The notes under the pieces are model-generated. The model saw nothing but the letters and a program-made list of their open reading frames with translations, was not told the DNA's origin and made no database searches. Made by a program: the position numbers and the translations under genes. A DNA stretch of 64,000 nucleotides from Oscillospiraceae bacterium. Lineage in GTDB: Bacteria > Bacillota > Clostridia > Oscillospirales > Ruminococcaceae. Location: positions 248,001 to 312,000 of the forward strand of contig CADBXK010000001.1 in assembly GCA_902798695.1 (NCBI GenBank), written 5' to 3'. How positions within the stretch are numbered: position 1 is the stretch's first letter; the number at the start of each line of letters is the position of its first letter. Of this stretch, positions 46,159-56,027 are shown piece after piece.

Positions 46159-46371
46159 ATGAAAAATCTTTTTAATAAAAAAATTTTACCATCTTGCGGA
46201 TACTGTCATATGGGTAAAAAGTGTTTAGATAAAAATACAATATTATGCGTAAAAAACGGAGTAGTTGACTCATCTTATTATTGCAAAAAATTCAGATATG
46301 ATCCGTTAAAAAGAGTTCCTAAAATTTGCAACTATTCAAACAACTTTAAAAAAGATGATTTTAAAATTTAA
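46159..46371 (+). CDS. Small cysteine-rich conserved protein
   Basis: A 70-residue basic protein with six cysteines (13, 16, 22, 30, 42, 57). C-x2-C, LCVKNGVV, CKKFRYDPLKR resemble small uncharacterised proteins common in Oscillospirales, usually next to DNA metabolism or membrane genes. The pattern could bind zinc or iron-sulfur. It lies 13 bp after ylbJ and 39 bp before dnaD. Confidence 0.75.
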   Translation: MKNLFNKKILPSCGYCHMGKKCLDKNTILCVKNGVVDSSYYCKKFRYDPLKRVPKICNYSNNFKKDDFKI

Positions 46372-46410
46372 CAAATAAATTTAAGCTTATTAAGCTTAAG
46401 GAGAATTTAA

Positions 46411-47322
46411 ATGGAATACGAAATAAATCCAAAAAAAATTAGTAAACTTACAGCATTACCTTCAGAAATCAATAAATATATTAATGAAGTAAGTGGCGAA
46501 TCCTTAAAAGTTTTACTAACAATTTTTAGTGAAGAAAACCATCCTAATCCGTGTGAAATTGCAACCAAACTAGATTTAACTATTTCACAAGTAGAAGATG
46601 CATTTAGATTTTGGAAATCTAAAGAAATAATTAATATTTCTGAAAAAAAACAACCCCTTTCGTCTATAAAAAAACCATCAGCAGCTCAAATATCTTCTGA
46701 AGAATTAAAAACAGCTAGAAAAGAAAACAAATATGTCAACATGCTTTTTAAACAATCCGAACAATTATATTCGCGACCATTAAAGCCAATGGAAAGAAGA
46801 ACTCTTTTATACATATATGAATTTTATAATTTACCAATAGATGTTATTTTGATGGTTATTGATTTTTGTATCCGATACAACAAACCACCTAGACAAGTTC
46901 TGTCAATATGTGAAAAAATGTCAGACAATAATATAACAACTCATGAACAAGCTGAAAAGGAAATTCAATTATTAACAGAAAGATATACCATTGAAAGTCA
47001 AGTTCGCCACTGTTTTGGTATATATGATCGCAAATTATCTGTAAACGAAAAAAATCTAATAAATAAATGGTTTTCAGAATATAATTTTAAAATAAATATG
47101 ATAAGGCTAGCTTTCAATAAATGTATTGATTCTATTGGAAAACTATCATTTCAGTACATAAATAAAATATTATTCAACTGGAAAAAAGAAAATATTAAAA
47201 CACCAGAAGATTTGGAAAAATTTGAAAATGCTAAAAATAAAATTTCAAAAACAGAATCTAAAAACACATCATATAACTTAGATGAATTACTTACGAAAAG
47301 TGGATTATTTATTCCAGAATAA
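46411..47322 (+). CDS. dnaD: DnaD domain replication protein
   Basis: A 303-residue protein: an N-terminal winged-helix region (residues 15-75, NPCEIATKLDLTISQVEDAF) and one or two DnaD-like domains (PMERRTLLYIYEFYNLPIDVI; KLSVNEKNLINKWFSEYNFK). It starts the loading of the replicative helicase in Firmicutes. It is adjacent to the helicase loader gene, so the pair probably acts together at origins or restart sites. Confidence 0.88.
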   Translation: MEYEINPKKISKLTALPSEINKYINEVSGESLKVLLTIFSEENHPNPCEIATKLDLTISQVEDAFRFWKSKEIINISEKKQPLSSIKKPSAAQISSEELKTARKENKYVNMLFKQSEQLYSRPLKPMERRTLLYIYEFYNLPIDVILMVIDFCIRYNKPPRQVLSICEKMSDNNITTHEQAEKEIQLLTERYTIESQVRHCFGIYDRKLSVNEKNLINKWFSEYNFKINMIRLAFNKCIDSIGKLSFQYINKILFNWKKENIKTPEDLEKFENAKNKISKTESKNTSYNLDELLTKSGLFIPE

Positions 47323-47342
47323 ATGTTATGGAGAGTTAAAAT

Positions 47343-48347
47343 ATGTTGAGTAAAAAAGAAATATACAAACAAGCATACAAAGAACTCGAACATCGAAGAT
47401 TAAAAAGACAACTTGATAGAACCAATAACTTAAAAATAGCATCATCTATTTGCCCTGAGATTAAAATATTATCTACTAGTCTTAGTAAAACTGCTATTGC
47501 CTTATCAAAATCTATTTTATCTAACTCATCAAATCAATCTGAAATAATAAAAAGAATTCACGAAGAAAATGTCAAAGTTCAAAACCAAATAAATAAATTA
47601 CTAATAGAAAATGGTTTGCCACAAAATTTTTTGTCTCCACCACCAGTTTGCTCAAGATGTGAAGATTTTGGATTTGTTGACAATAAAAAATGTTCGTGTT
47701 TAATTAAATTAGTTAAAAAGATACTAACAAAAGATTTGCAAAAAAGCTCAAATTTTTATCTTACAAGCTTTAAAGATTTCAATTTGGACTATTATTCTAA
47801 AGAATACGATGCCAAATATGGAACATCCCCATACGAACATATGTCAAGCATATTTAAAATATGCAAAGAATTTGCAGATAATTTCCCAAACAGTTCAGAA
47901 GGCTTTGTCATGTGCGGATTAACTGGTCTCGGAAAGACTCATTTATCACTAGCTATTGCATCTGAAGTAATATCAAAAGGATTTGCCGTCATCTATTCAA
48001 CCGCATCGGAAATAACAAGAAACATGTCAGATCGTTACTTTCATCGTGAACAAAATAACGATATAGACTACTTAAAGTTAATAGTTGAAACCGATTTATT
48101 TATACTAGATGACTTAGGAACTGAGTTCGATTCAGCATTTAGCAAATCGGCAATATTCGACATAATTAATAGTAGAATTCCACTACATCGTCCCACCATT
48201 ATCAACACCAATCTATCCCCTCGTGATCTAGAAAAAAAATATGGAGAAAGAATAGTCTCTCGAATATTTTCCACATTAAACACTCTATCGTTTACAGGAA
48301 CCGACAATAGAAAACACAGTTTAATAAAAAAATTACCAAGACATTAA
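47343..48347 (+). CDS. dnaI: DnaI/DnaC-type helicase loader
   Basis: An AAA+ ATPase of 334 residues. The N-terminal part has a zinc-binding CSRCEDFGFVDNKKCSC cluster as in DnaI; then FVMCGLTGLGKTHLSLAIA (Walker A), DLFILDDLGTEF (Walker B) and SRIFSTLNTLSFTG (arginine-finger region). It loads DnaB-type helicase onto DNA with DnaD. It begins 20 bp after dnaD. Confidence 0.92.
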   Translation: MLSKKEIYKQAYKELEHRRLKRQLDRTNNLKIASSICPEIKILSTSLSKTAIALSKSILSNSSNQSEIIKRIHEENVKVQNQINKLLIENGLPQNFLSPPPVCSRCEDFGFVDNKKCSCLIKLVKKILTKDLQKSSNFYLTSFKDFNLDYYSKEYDAKYGTSPYEHMSSIFKICKEFADNFPNSSEGFVMCGLTGLGKTHLSLAIASEVISKGFAVIYSTASEITRNMSDRYFHREQNNDIDYLKLIVETDLFILDDLGTEFDSAFSKSAIFDIINSRIPLHRPTIINTNLSPRDLEKKYGERIVSRIFSTLNTLSFTGTDNRKHSLIKKLPRH

Positions 48348-48452
48348 CACTTAAAAGGGACGTTTTTCTTTAATATATTGAGCAAAAATGATTTTGTTAA
48401 CATATTATTTACTTTTTATTAATTTTTTATTAACAAAAATTTTTTATTCCTT

Positions 48453-48494
48453 AGTATAATGGCATTGCAAATATATTTGCAATGCCATTATACT
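48453..48494. repeat. 42-bp perfect palindrome before an exported protein gene
   Basis: The first 21 bases, beginning AGTATAATGGCATT, are followed by their exact complement without a spacer. Each half holds a TATAAT. It ends 22 bp before the start codon and overlaps no gene. It could be an operator over a -10 box, a 5' mRNA hairpin, or the dnaI terminator, though only three T residues follow the stem. Confidence 0.9.
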
Positions 48495-48516
48495 TTAAAA
48501 AGAAAGGTTTAATAAA

Positions 48517-49596
48517 ATGAATAAAAGTTTAAGAATTATATCATCATTTTGCGCATTAGTCATGTCAACATCTATTGTTGTGCCTGCTTACGCAGTTCCT
48601 TCAAAATCATGCAATAATCAATCATCAAATAATCAAAACTGTAACAATGCCGCCATAGATATAGTCAAAAATCGACTGCAGATATTTGAAAATCGTTTAA
48701 ATGAATATGCTTTCAATTCAAACGATTTAAATTTAATTAAATCTAATTTTTCTAAGATAAAAAACCATTTTAATTCAAGTGAAGCAGAATTATTGGCTTG
48801 CTCATCAGAAGATTTCAACACCAAATTATTAGAGTTTCATACCGATATTGATGAAATAAATAATGCTTTAGACGAAGAATATATACTAAATTTTAATGTT
48901 GAAAACAATAAAATAAATGCAAAATTGTTTAACATAGTTAATTCGGATATAGAAAGTCGAAAAAACAATATCAAAGATTTCCACAAAAAAGCTGAGTTGC
49001 GCCAATTTAAAGCTAGATTATGTCAATTAAGATGTCGCTTAGATTACTGTTTATTTCATTTAAAAAATGTAAAAAACAGACTAAGTTCTGATATGTTAAA
49101 TAGTTTAAATACAAAATTTGATAATATCAATGGAATGTTAAACTCAACTCTAGAAGATCTACATTTCAACGCAACTAAGTTAGATGATTTAACTACCTAC
49201 CACCAGGAAATCAACAAATTACATTCATTGATTGATAATTTAGAACAAGATTTAGAGACAATCTCAAATTCAAGCGATGAGCAGCTACAAAAACAAGATA
49301 TCATGAAAAAGTTGTCATCATTAACATTATATAATGTAAATAAAACGGCTAAGCAAATGAAAGAACTAGGTAAAAAAGCTGGTTACAATGGCTGGGATCA
49401 TCAAATAGAAAGTTTGGATGCGGACCTTGATGAATTTAAATCCGAATGCATCGATAAATACTTGAAAGGATATAAACACGGAAAAAGAAAATTAAAACGT
49501 GACAGATTTAACACACGTTATAGAAGAAATATAAGAAAGTATATACGTCCTGAAGAAATTATTAGAGAAGTTCCTGAACCATGTTCTATTCAATAG
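48517..49596 (+). CDS. Exported helical protein of unknown function with basic C-terminus
   Basis: A 359-residue protein with a clean signal peptide (residues 1-26, ending AYA). After an Asn- and Ser-rich linker the mature part is almost wholly helical with heptad-like leucines (residues 45-265), consistent with coiled coils. The end is strongly basic (KHGKRKLKRDRFNTRYRRN). I recognise no domain. Cysteines at several positions might form disulfides. It has its own terminator and a 42-bp palindrome just upstream, so it is a separately controlled single gene. Confidence 0.75.
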   Translation: MNKSLRIISSFCALVMSTSIVVPAYAVPSKSCNNQSSNNQNCNNAAIDIVKNRLQIFENRLNEYAFNSNDLNLIKSNFSKIKNHFNSSEAELLACSSEDFNTKLLEFHTDIDEINNALDEEYILNFNVENNKINAKLFNIVNSDIESRKNNIKDFHKKAELRQFKARLCQLRCRLDYCLFHLKNVKNRLSSDMLNSLNTKFDNINGMLNSTLEDLHFNATKLDDLTTYHQEINKLHSLIDNLEQDLETISNSSDEQLQKQDIMKKLSSLTLYNVNKTAKQMKELGKKAGYNGWDHQIESLDADLDEFKSECIDKYLKGYKHGKRKLKRDRFNTRYRRNIRKYIRPEEIIREVPEPCSIQ

Positions 49597-49610
49597 ACAA
49601 TATACATTCA

Positions 49611-49649
49611 AAAAACAGTCAACTTAGATTATATAGTTGACTGTTTTTT
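49611..49649 (+). terminator. Intrinsic terminator of the exported helical protein gene
   Basis: Arms of 13-15 bp (AACAGTCAACT with complement, extended by A-T pairs) around a loop of about 10 nt, ending in a T run, 14 bp after the stop. Confidence 0.88.
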
Positions 49650-49728
49650 ATTTATAAAATAAACTAATTATAATTTTGACTATATAAAGCACCTGATTCT
49701 CTAAAAATATTTAATAATTTATTCCAAC

Positions 49729-49755
49729 AAAAAAAGAGTTTCAGAACGAAACTCT
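49729..49755 (-). terminator. Intrinsic terminator of tRNA-Lys
   Basis: An 8-bp stem (AGAGTTTC and complement) with a 5-nt loop and a T run on the minus strand, 7 bp past the tRNA 3' end. Confidence 0.85.
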
Positions 49756-49762
49756 TCTAGTT

Positions 49763-49838
49763 TGGTGAGCCACCGGAGATTCGAACTCCGGACCCTTTGA
49801 TTAAAAGTCAAATGCTCTGCCAACTGAGCTAGTGGCTC
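49763..49838 (-). tRNA. tRNA-Lys (anticodon TTT)
   Basis: A full cloverleaf on the minus strand: acceptor GAGCCAC pairing with GTGGCTC, D arm GCTCAGTTGGCAGAGC, anticodon loop CTTTTAA giving UUU, T arm CGGAGTTCGAATCTCCG, discriminator A and an encoded CCA. A stand-alone gene with promoter and terminator. Confidence 0.97.
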
Positions 49839-49863
49839 AAACACTCACCTGACAACGGATATT

Positions 49864-49892
49864 ATTATATCAACTAGGCACATATTTGTCAA
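49864..49892 (-). promoter_or_regulatory. Consensus promoter of tRNA-Lys
   Basis: TTGACA and TATAAT, both perfect, 17 bp apart on the minus strand, 26 bp before the tRNA 5' end. Confidence 0.85.
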
Positions 49893-49926
49893 TACTTTTT
49901 TTATTTTTTTATAAAATTTTTATTTT

Positions 49927-50304
49927 TTATTTAAAAACTGCAATATTCTCAAAATGTTTTCTCAACTTTTCAAATGTTTCTTGACTCATAACATGTTCTA
50001 TTCTACATGCATCTTCTTCAGCAGTTTCATCGGATACTCCCAAAAATTTAAAACACTTAACTAAAAAGCAATGTCTCTCATATATTTTCTCAGCAATTAA
50101 TTTTCCAGATTCAGTTAATGTAATAAGGCCATCTTCATCCATAACTATATGTCCCGCTTTTTTTAATATCGACACTGCTCTAGAAACACTGGGTTTAGAA
50201 TACGATAGCTTATTAGCTATGTCTACCGATCTAATATATCCTCTTTCTTTATTTAAAATCAACATAACCTCAAGATAATTTTCTCCTGATTCATGAAGTT
50301 TCAT
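49927..50304 (-). CDS. DtxR/MntR family metal-dependent repressor
   Basis: A 125-residue metalloregulator: winged helix-turn-helix (residues 20-65, SVDIANKLSYSKPSVSRAVSIL) and a dimerisation domain. Candidate metal ligands are His78, Cys100, Glu103 and His104 in DACRIEHVMS. Cys100 replaces the Glu found in Bacillus MntR and matches the Cys of DtxR/IdeR, so iron may be sensed instead of or besides manganese. There is no third SH3-like domain. No transporter gene is nearby. Confidence 0.88.
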   Translation of the reverse strand: MKLHESGENYLEVMLILNKERGYIRSVDIANKLSYSKPSVSRAVSILKKAGHIVMDEDGLITLTESGKLIAEKIYERHCFLVKCFKFLGVSDETAEEDACRIEHVMSQETFEKLRKHFENIAVFK

Positions 50305-50351
50305 ATTTTCACCTGCCCTAAATGCTTTAAATTAAAATCCTATCACTACTA

Positions 50352-50380
50352 ATTCTACCATTATATTATCAAAATCTCAA
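50352..50380 (-). promoter_or_regulatory. Probable promoter of the DtxR-type gene
   Basis: TTGAGA and TAGAAT, 17 bp apart on the minus strand, about 50 bp ahead of the start codon. Confidence 0.55.
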
Positions 50381-50484
50381 CTATATTTAATAATATAATC
50401 AAAATATATGGTTTTTTTTAATATATAAATGTGTTAAAATAATTAAGTATGCTTTATAGAAGTGTAATTTTTACAATATGATAA

Positions 50485-52488
<2,004 letters not shown>

Positions 52489-52511
52489 TATACACCTTAA
52501 GGAGGATAATT

Positions 52512-52784
52512 ATGAATATGGACATAATGCACCTAGCAAAACTATGTAAAATCAAAATAGATGACGAATTAGCTGAAAAAATAAAAATTGATATTAGCAA
52601 AATATTAAAAAGTGTAGAGGATCTCCCAAATCCTAACAAAAACGACAGCTTTTTTAATCCTGATAATATAATGACTCTACGCAATGATAACGCAAAAGGC
52701 CAAGAATTTACTAGAGATGATATTTTAAAAAATGCACCTCAAATAAAAGCAGGATGCGCTGTTGTCCCTAAAGAAATTGACTAG
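52512..52784 (+). CDS. gatC: Asp-tRNA(Asn)/Glu-tRNA(Gln) amidotransferase subunit C
   Basis: A 90-residue GatC with HLAKLCKIKIDDE and MTLRNDNAKGQEFTRDDILKNAPQ. It holds GatA and GatB together. It starts 23 bp after ligA with a strong AAGGAGG site. Confidence 0.93.
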   Translation: MNMDIMHLAKLCKIKIDDELAEKIKIDISKILKSVEDLPNPNKNDSFFNPDNIMTLRNDNAKGQEFTRDDILKNAPQIKAGCAVVPKEID

Positions 52785-52799
52785 AAAGGAAATACTAAT

Positions 52800-54263
52800 A
52801 TGAATCTTTATGAAATGTCCGCAGCAAAACTATCTAAAATGATTAAATCAAAAGAAATTTCAGCGTTAGAATTAACTAATACTATTTTTTCACGAATTAA
52901 TTCGGTTGAGTCAAAAATACAATCATATGTAACACTATGTGAAGAAGATGCTGTTAAAACAGCAAAATTGGTCGATGAAAAAATATCCAAAGGTGAACAA
53001 ATATCTTCTTTGGCAGGCATTCCAATAGGAATTAAAGACAATATTTGCACTAAAAATATATTAACCACTTGTTCTTCTAAAATGCTTCACAACTTTATTC
53101 CACCATATGATGCAACAGTTATTAAAAAATTAAAAAATGCAAACGTCGTAATGACCGGAAAATTGAACATGGATGAATTTGCCATGGGTTCTTCAACAGA
53201 AACATCATACTTTAAAACAACAAAAAACCCATATAATATCAATTGTGTTCCTGGTGGTAGTTCTGGTGGTAGTTCAGCAGCTGTTGCCGCGGGAGAAGCT
53301 ATTATGTCTTTAGGATCGGATACAGGAGGATCTATACGACAACCAGCTTCTTACTGTGGAGTTGTCGGTCTAAAACCAACATATGGAGCAATATCGAGAT
53401 ATGGTTTGATAGCTTTTGCCTCTTCATTAGACCAAATTGGACCAATAACTAAATCTGTCGACGATGCTGCTTTATTATATTCAGTAATTAGCGGTCAAGA
53501 CCCTCTAGATGCTACCAGCCAAAAAATAAAACCTTTAAATTGGAATATTGATTTTTCAGATATATCAATGATTAAAGGTCTGAAAATTGCCATACCCAAA
53601 GAATATTTTAGTGATCAAATAAATGATGACGTTAAAGATGCTGTTTTAAATGTAGTAAAAATGTTAGAAAAAAATGGGGCAAAAATCTCAAAAATATCCC
53701 TTCCAAGTACGCCCCATGCTCTAAGTGCTTATTACATAATCTCTTCTGCAGAAGCTTCATCTAATTTAGCTAGATATGATGGTGTGCACTATGGCTATAG
53801 GTCTGAAAATTATTCAACACTAACTGAAATGTATGAAAATACTAGAACTGAAGGATTTGGAACTGAAGTTAAAACAAGAATAATGTTAGGAACTTATATT
53901 TTATCATCGGGATATTATGATACATATTATAAACGTGCAAAATTATTACAAAACAAAATAATTTCCGAATTTCAAGAAACATTTAAGGAATATGATGTTA
54001 TTTTAACTCCAACTGTACCAACTCCCCCATTCTACATAGGTGCAGAAATAAATGATTCAACAAAAATGCATTCTAATGATATGAACACAGTTTCATCTAA
54101 CATATCAGGTGTTCCTGCAATAAGCTTACCTTGTTGTCTTAATAAAAATGATCTTCCAATAGGTCTTCAACTAATATGCAATCACTTTGAGGAAGAAAAA
54201 CTATTCAAAATAGCAAAATGTTGTGAACTGTTAATTGGTGATATAAAATTACCAAATATTTAA
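52800..54263 (+). CDS. gatA: Asp-tRNA(Asn)/Glu-tRNA(Gln) amidotransferase subunit A
   Basis: The glutaminase subunit, 487 residues, amidase family. The catalytic triad is Lys79 (PIGIKDN), Ser154 (GGSSGGSSA) and Ser178 (GSDTGGSIRQPA), the same numbers as in Staphylococcus GatA. It supplies ammonia to GatB for making Gln-tRNA or Asn-tRNA from misacylated tRNA. Confidence 0.97.
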   Translation: MNLYEMSAAKLSKMIKSKEISALELTNTIFSRINSVESKIQSYVTLCEEDAVKTAKLVDEKISKGEQISSLAGIPIGIKDNICTKNILTTCSSKMLHNFIPPYDATVIKKLKNANVVMTGKLNMDEFAMGSSTETSYFKTTKNPYNINCVPGGSSGGSSAAVAAGEAIMSLGSDTGGSIRQPASYCGVVGLKPTYGAISRYGLIAFASSLDQIGPITKSVDDAALLYSVISGQDPLDATSQKIKPLNWNIDFSDISMIKGLKIAIPKEYFSDQINDDVKDAVLNVVKMLEKNGAKISKISLPSTPHALSAYYIISSAEASSNLARYDGVHYGYRSENYSTLTEMYENTRTEGFGTEVKTRIMLGTYILSSGYYDTYYKRAKLLQNKIISEFQETFKEYDVILTPTVPTPPFYIGAEINDSTKMHSNDMNTVSSNISGVPAISLPCCLNKNDLPIGLQLICNHFEEEKLFKIAKCCELLIGDIKLPNI

Positions 54264-54282
54264 AATCGGAGGGAAATACTAA

Positions 54283-55722
54283 ATGTTAAACAAATATGAC
54301 TTAATAGTAGGATTAGAAATACACGCCGAGCTATCTACAAATTCTAAAATATATTGCTCGTGTAAAAACGAATTTGGTCTAGAAGTAAACTCAGTGTGCT
54401 GTCCTATTTGCACCGGCATGCCCGGAACATTACCAACACTAAATAAAAAAGTTGTGGAATATGCAGTTAAGATGGGCTTAGCAACAAACTGTAAAATCAA
54501 TCAAATATCTAAACAAGATAGAAAAAATTATTTTTATCCCGACCTACCTAAAGCTTACCAAATTTCACAATCAGACATACCTCTATGTGAAGATGGTTAT
54601 TTAGACATATTACTAGAAGATGGTAAAACAAAACGCATAGGCATAACAAGAATACATATAGAGGAAGATGCCGGAAAATTGCTCAAAACTGATAAATTTG
54701 ATGGCACATTAATAGATTTCAATAGATGCGGGGTTCCCCTAATAGAAATCGTTTCTGAGCCAGATATAAGATCTGTCGAAGAAGCAAAAGCATATTTAGA
54801 AACTATAAAATCATATTTAAAATATTTAAATATATCTGACGCAAAAATGCAAGAAGGTTCAATTAGATGTGATGTTAATGTTTCTGTTAAACCCACATCA
54901 CAAAAAAATCTTGGCACAAGATGCGAAATGAAAAATGTAAACACTTTTAGCGGTGCAATTAAAGCTATAGAATTTGAATATCAAAGACAAATAGACATAT
55001 TAGAATCTGGCGGTACAATTAATCAAGAAACCAGGAAATGGGATGAAAAGTTATCCAAAACAATTGCTATACGTTCTAAAGAGAATGCTCAAGACTACAG
55101 ATATTTTCCTGAACCTGATTTAAAAAACATATTTGTAGATAATGATACCATAGAAAGAATATCCAACGACATTCCAGAAATGCCAAATCATAAAACTATC
55201 AGATATATAAATGATTTTAATCTTCCTCAAAATGACGCAAAATTAATAGCTAATAATATTCAACGAGCTACATTGTTTGAAAAAACATATGAATTAAACA
55301 AGAAATTAGATACAAAGTCAATTGCCAACTGGATCTTAACCACAATATCCGAACAAGTTAATAAAACATCTAAAAATCATTTAGAAATAATTACTCCGGA
55401 AAATTTAAATAAAATAATATCATATATACAAAGTGGATCTATTTCAACTTCTTCTGGCAAAAAAATATTTAAACAAATCGTGGCAAACAATTCTAAATCA
55501 ATTGATCAATTAATTACTGATCTAGGATTAGAACAAATTTCTAACACTGATGAGCTAGAAGACATTGTATTAAAAGTTTTAAAAGAAAATGAAAAATCTA
55601 TAAATGATTATAAAAATGGGAAAACAAACGCATTTGGATATTTAGTTGGACAGTGTATAAAAGCCACAAAAGGAAAAGGAAACCCATCAATTATAAAAGA
55701 ATCTCTTAAAAAGCATATTTAA
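54283..55722 (+). CDS. gatB: Asp-tRNA(Asn)/Glu-tRNA(Gln) amidotransferase subunit B
   Basis: The kinase/amidotransferase subunit, 479 residues. It starts YDLIVGLEIHAELSTNSKIYC and has cysteine pairs (CSCKNEF, CCPICTGMPGTLP), DYRYFPEPDL and the tail GYLVGQCIKATKGKGNP. The full gatCAB set implies that at least one of GlnRS or AsnRS is missing. Confidence 0.97.
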   Translation: MLNKYDLIVGLEIHAELSTNSKIYCSCKNEFGLEVNSVCCPICTGMPGTLPTLNKKVVEYAVKMGLATNCKINQISKQDRKNYFYPDLPKAYQISQSDIPLCEDGYLDILLEDGKTKRIGITRIHIEEDAGKLLKTDKFDGTLIDFNRCGVPLIEIVSEPDIRSVEEAKAYLETIKSYLKYLNISDAKMQEGSIRCDVNVSVKPTSQKNLGTRCEMKNVNTFSGAIKAIEFEYQRQIDILESGGTINQETRKWDEKLSKTIAIRSKENAQDYRYFPEPDLKNIFVDNDTIERISNDIPEMPNHKTIRYINDFNLPQNDAKLIANNIQRATLFEKTYELNKKLDTKSIANWILTTISEQVNKTSKNHLEIITPENLNKIISYIQSGSISTSSGKKIFKQIVANNSKSIDQLITDLGLEQISNTDELEDIVLKVLKENEKSINDYKNGKTNAFGYLVGQCIKATKGKGNPSIIKESLKKHI

Positions 55723-55773
55723 AAACATATAGTTTAATTATCAAAATACAAATTATAAAAACAAACATAATAC

Positions 55774-55802
55774 TTGCAAATATAAATAATATATGCTATA
55801 AT
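55774..55802 (+). promoter_or_regulatory. Promoter of the SRP RNA (and dnaX)
   Basis: TTGCAA and TATAAT, 17 bp apart. A second TATAAT nearer the RNA lacks a -35 box. Between gatB and dnaX the gap also holds an inverted repeat of 18-19 bp (55741-55758 and 55816-55834) that flanks the promoter. Confidence 0.7.
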
Positions 55803-55832
55803 GTCCTCACGTTGATTATAATTTTGTATTTT

Positions 55833-55952
55833 GACATGTGAGCATTTAGGCTCTGTGCGAACAAGCTCTATGAACCATGTCAGGCAGGGAACTGAGCAGC
55901 ATTAAGTAGATGTCTTTGTTGCGTCATAGAACTACCTGAGTGTTCACATGTG
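55833..55952 (+). ncRNA. ffs: Signal recognition particle RNA, small type
   Basis: The domain IV tip is clear: a CAG/CTG stem closes the GGAA tetraloop at 55888-55891, flanked by CAGG and AGCAGCA. The ends ACATGTGA and TCACATGT pair, as do GCATTTAGG and CCTGAGTGT, so the RNA is a single rod of about 120 nt without the Alu domain that Bacillus carries. It binds Ffh. Position ahead of dnaX is the usual Firmicute one. Exact ends are estimates. Confidence 0.88.
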
Positions 55953-56027
55953 AGATTATAAAAATAGTCTTGTTTACAGCGTGTATTTGGCACTAAATTA
56001 ACAAATGTTTTGGAGGTATCATTTTGC

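Noticed and set aside
48453..48494. Palindrome as an insertion-sequence end or mobile element trace
   Set aside because: There is no transposase, no second copy and no target duplication nearby.
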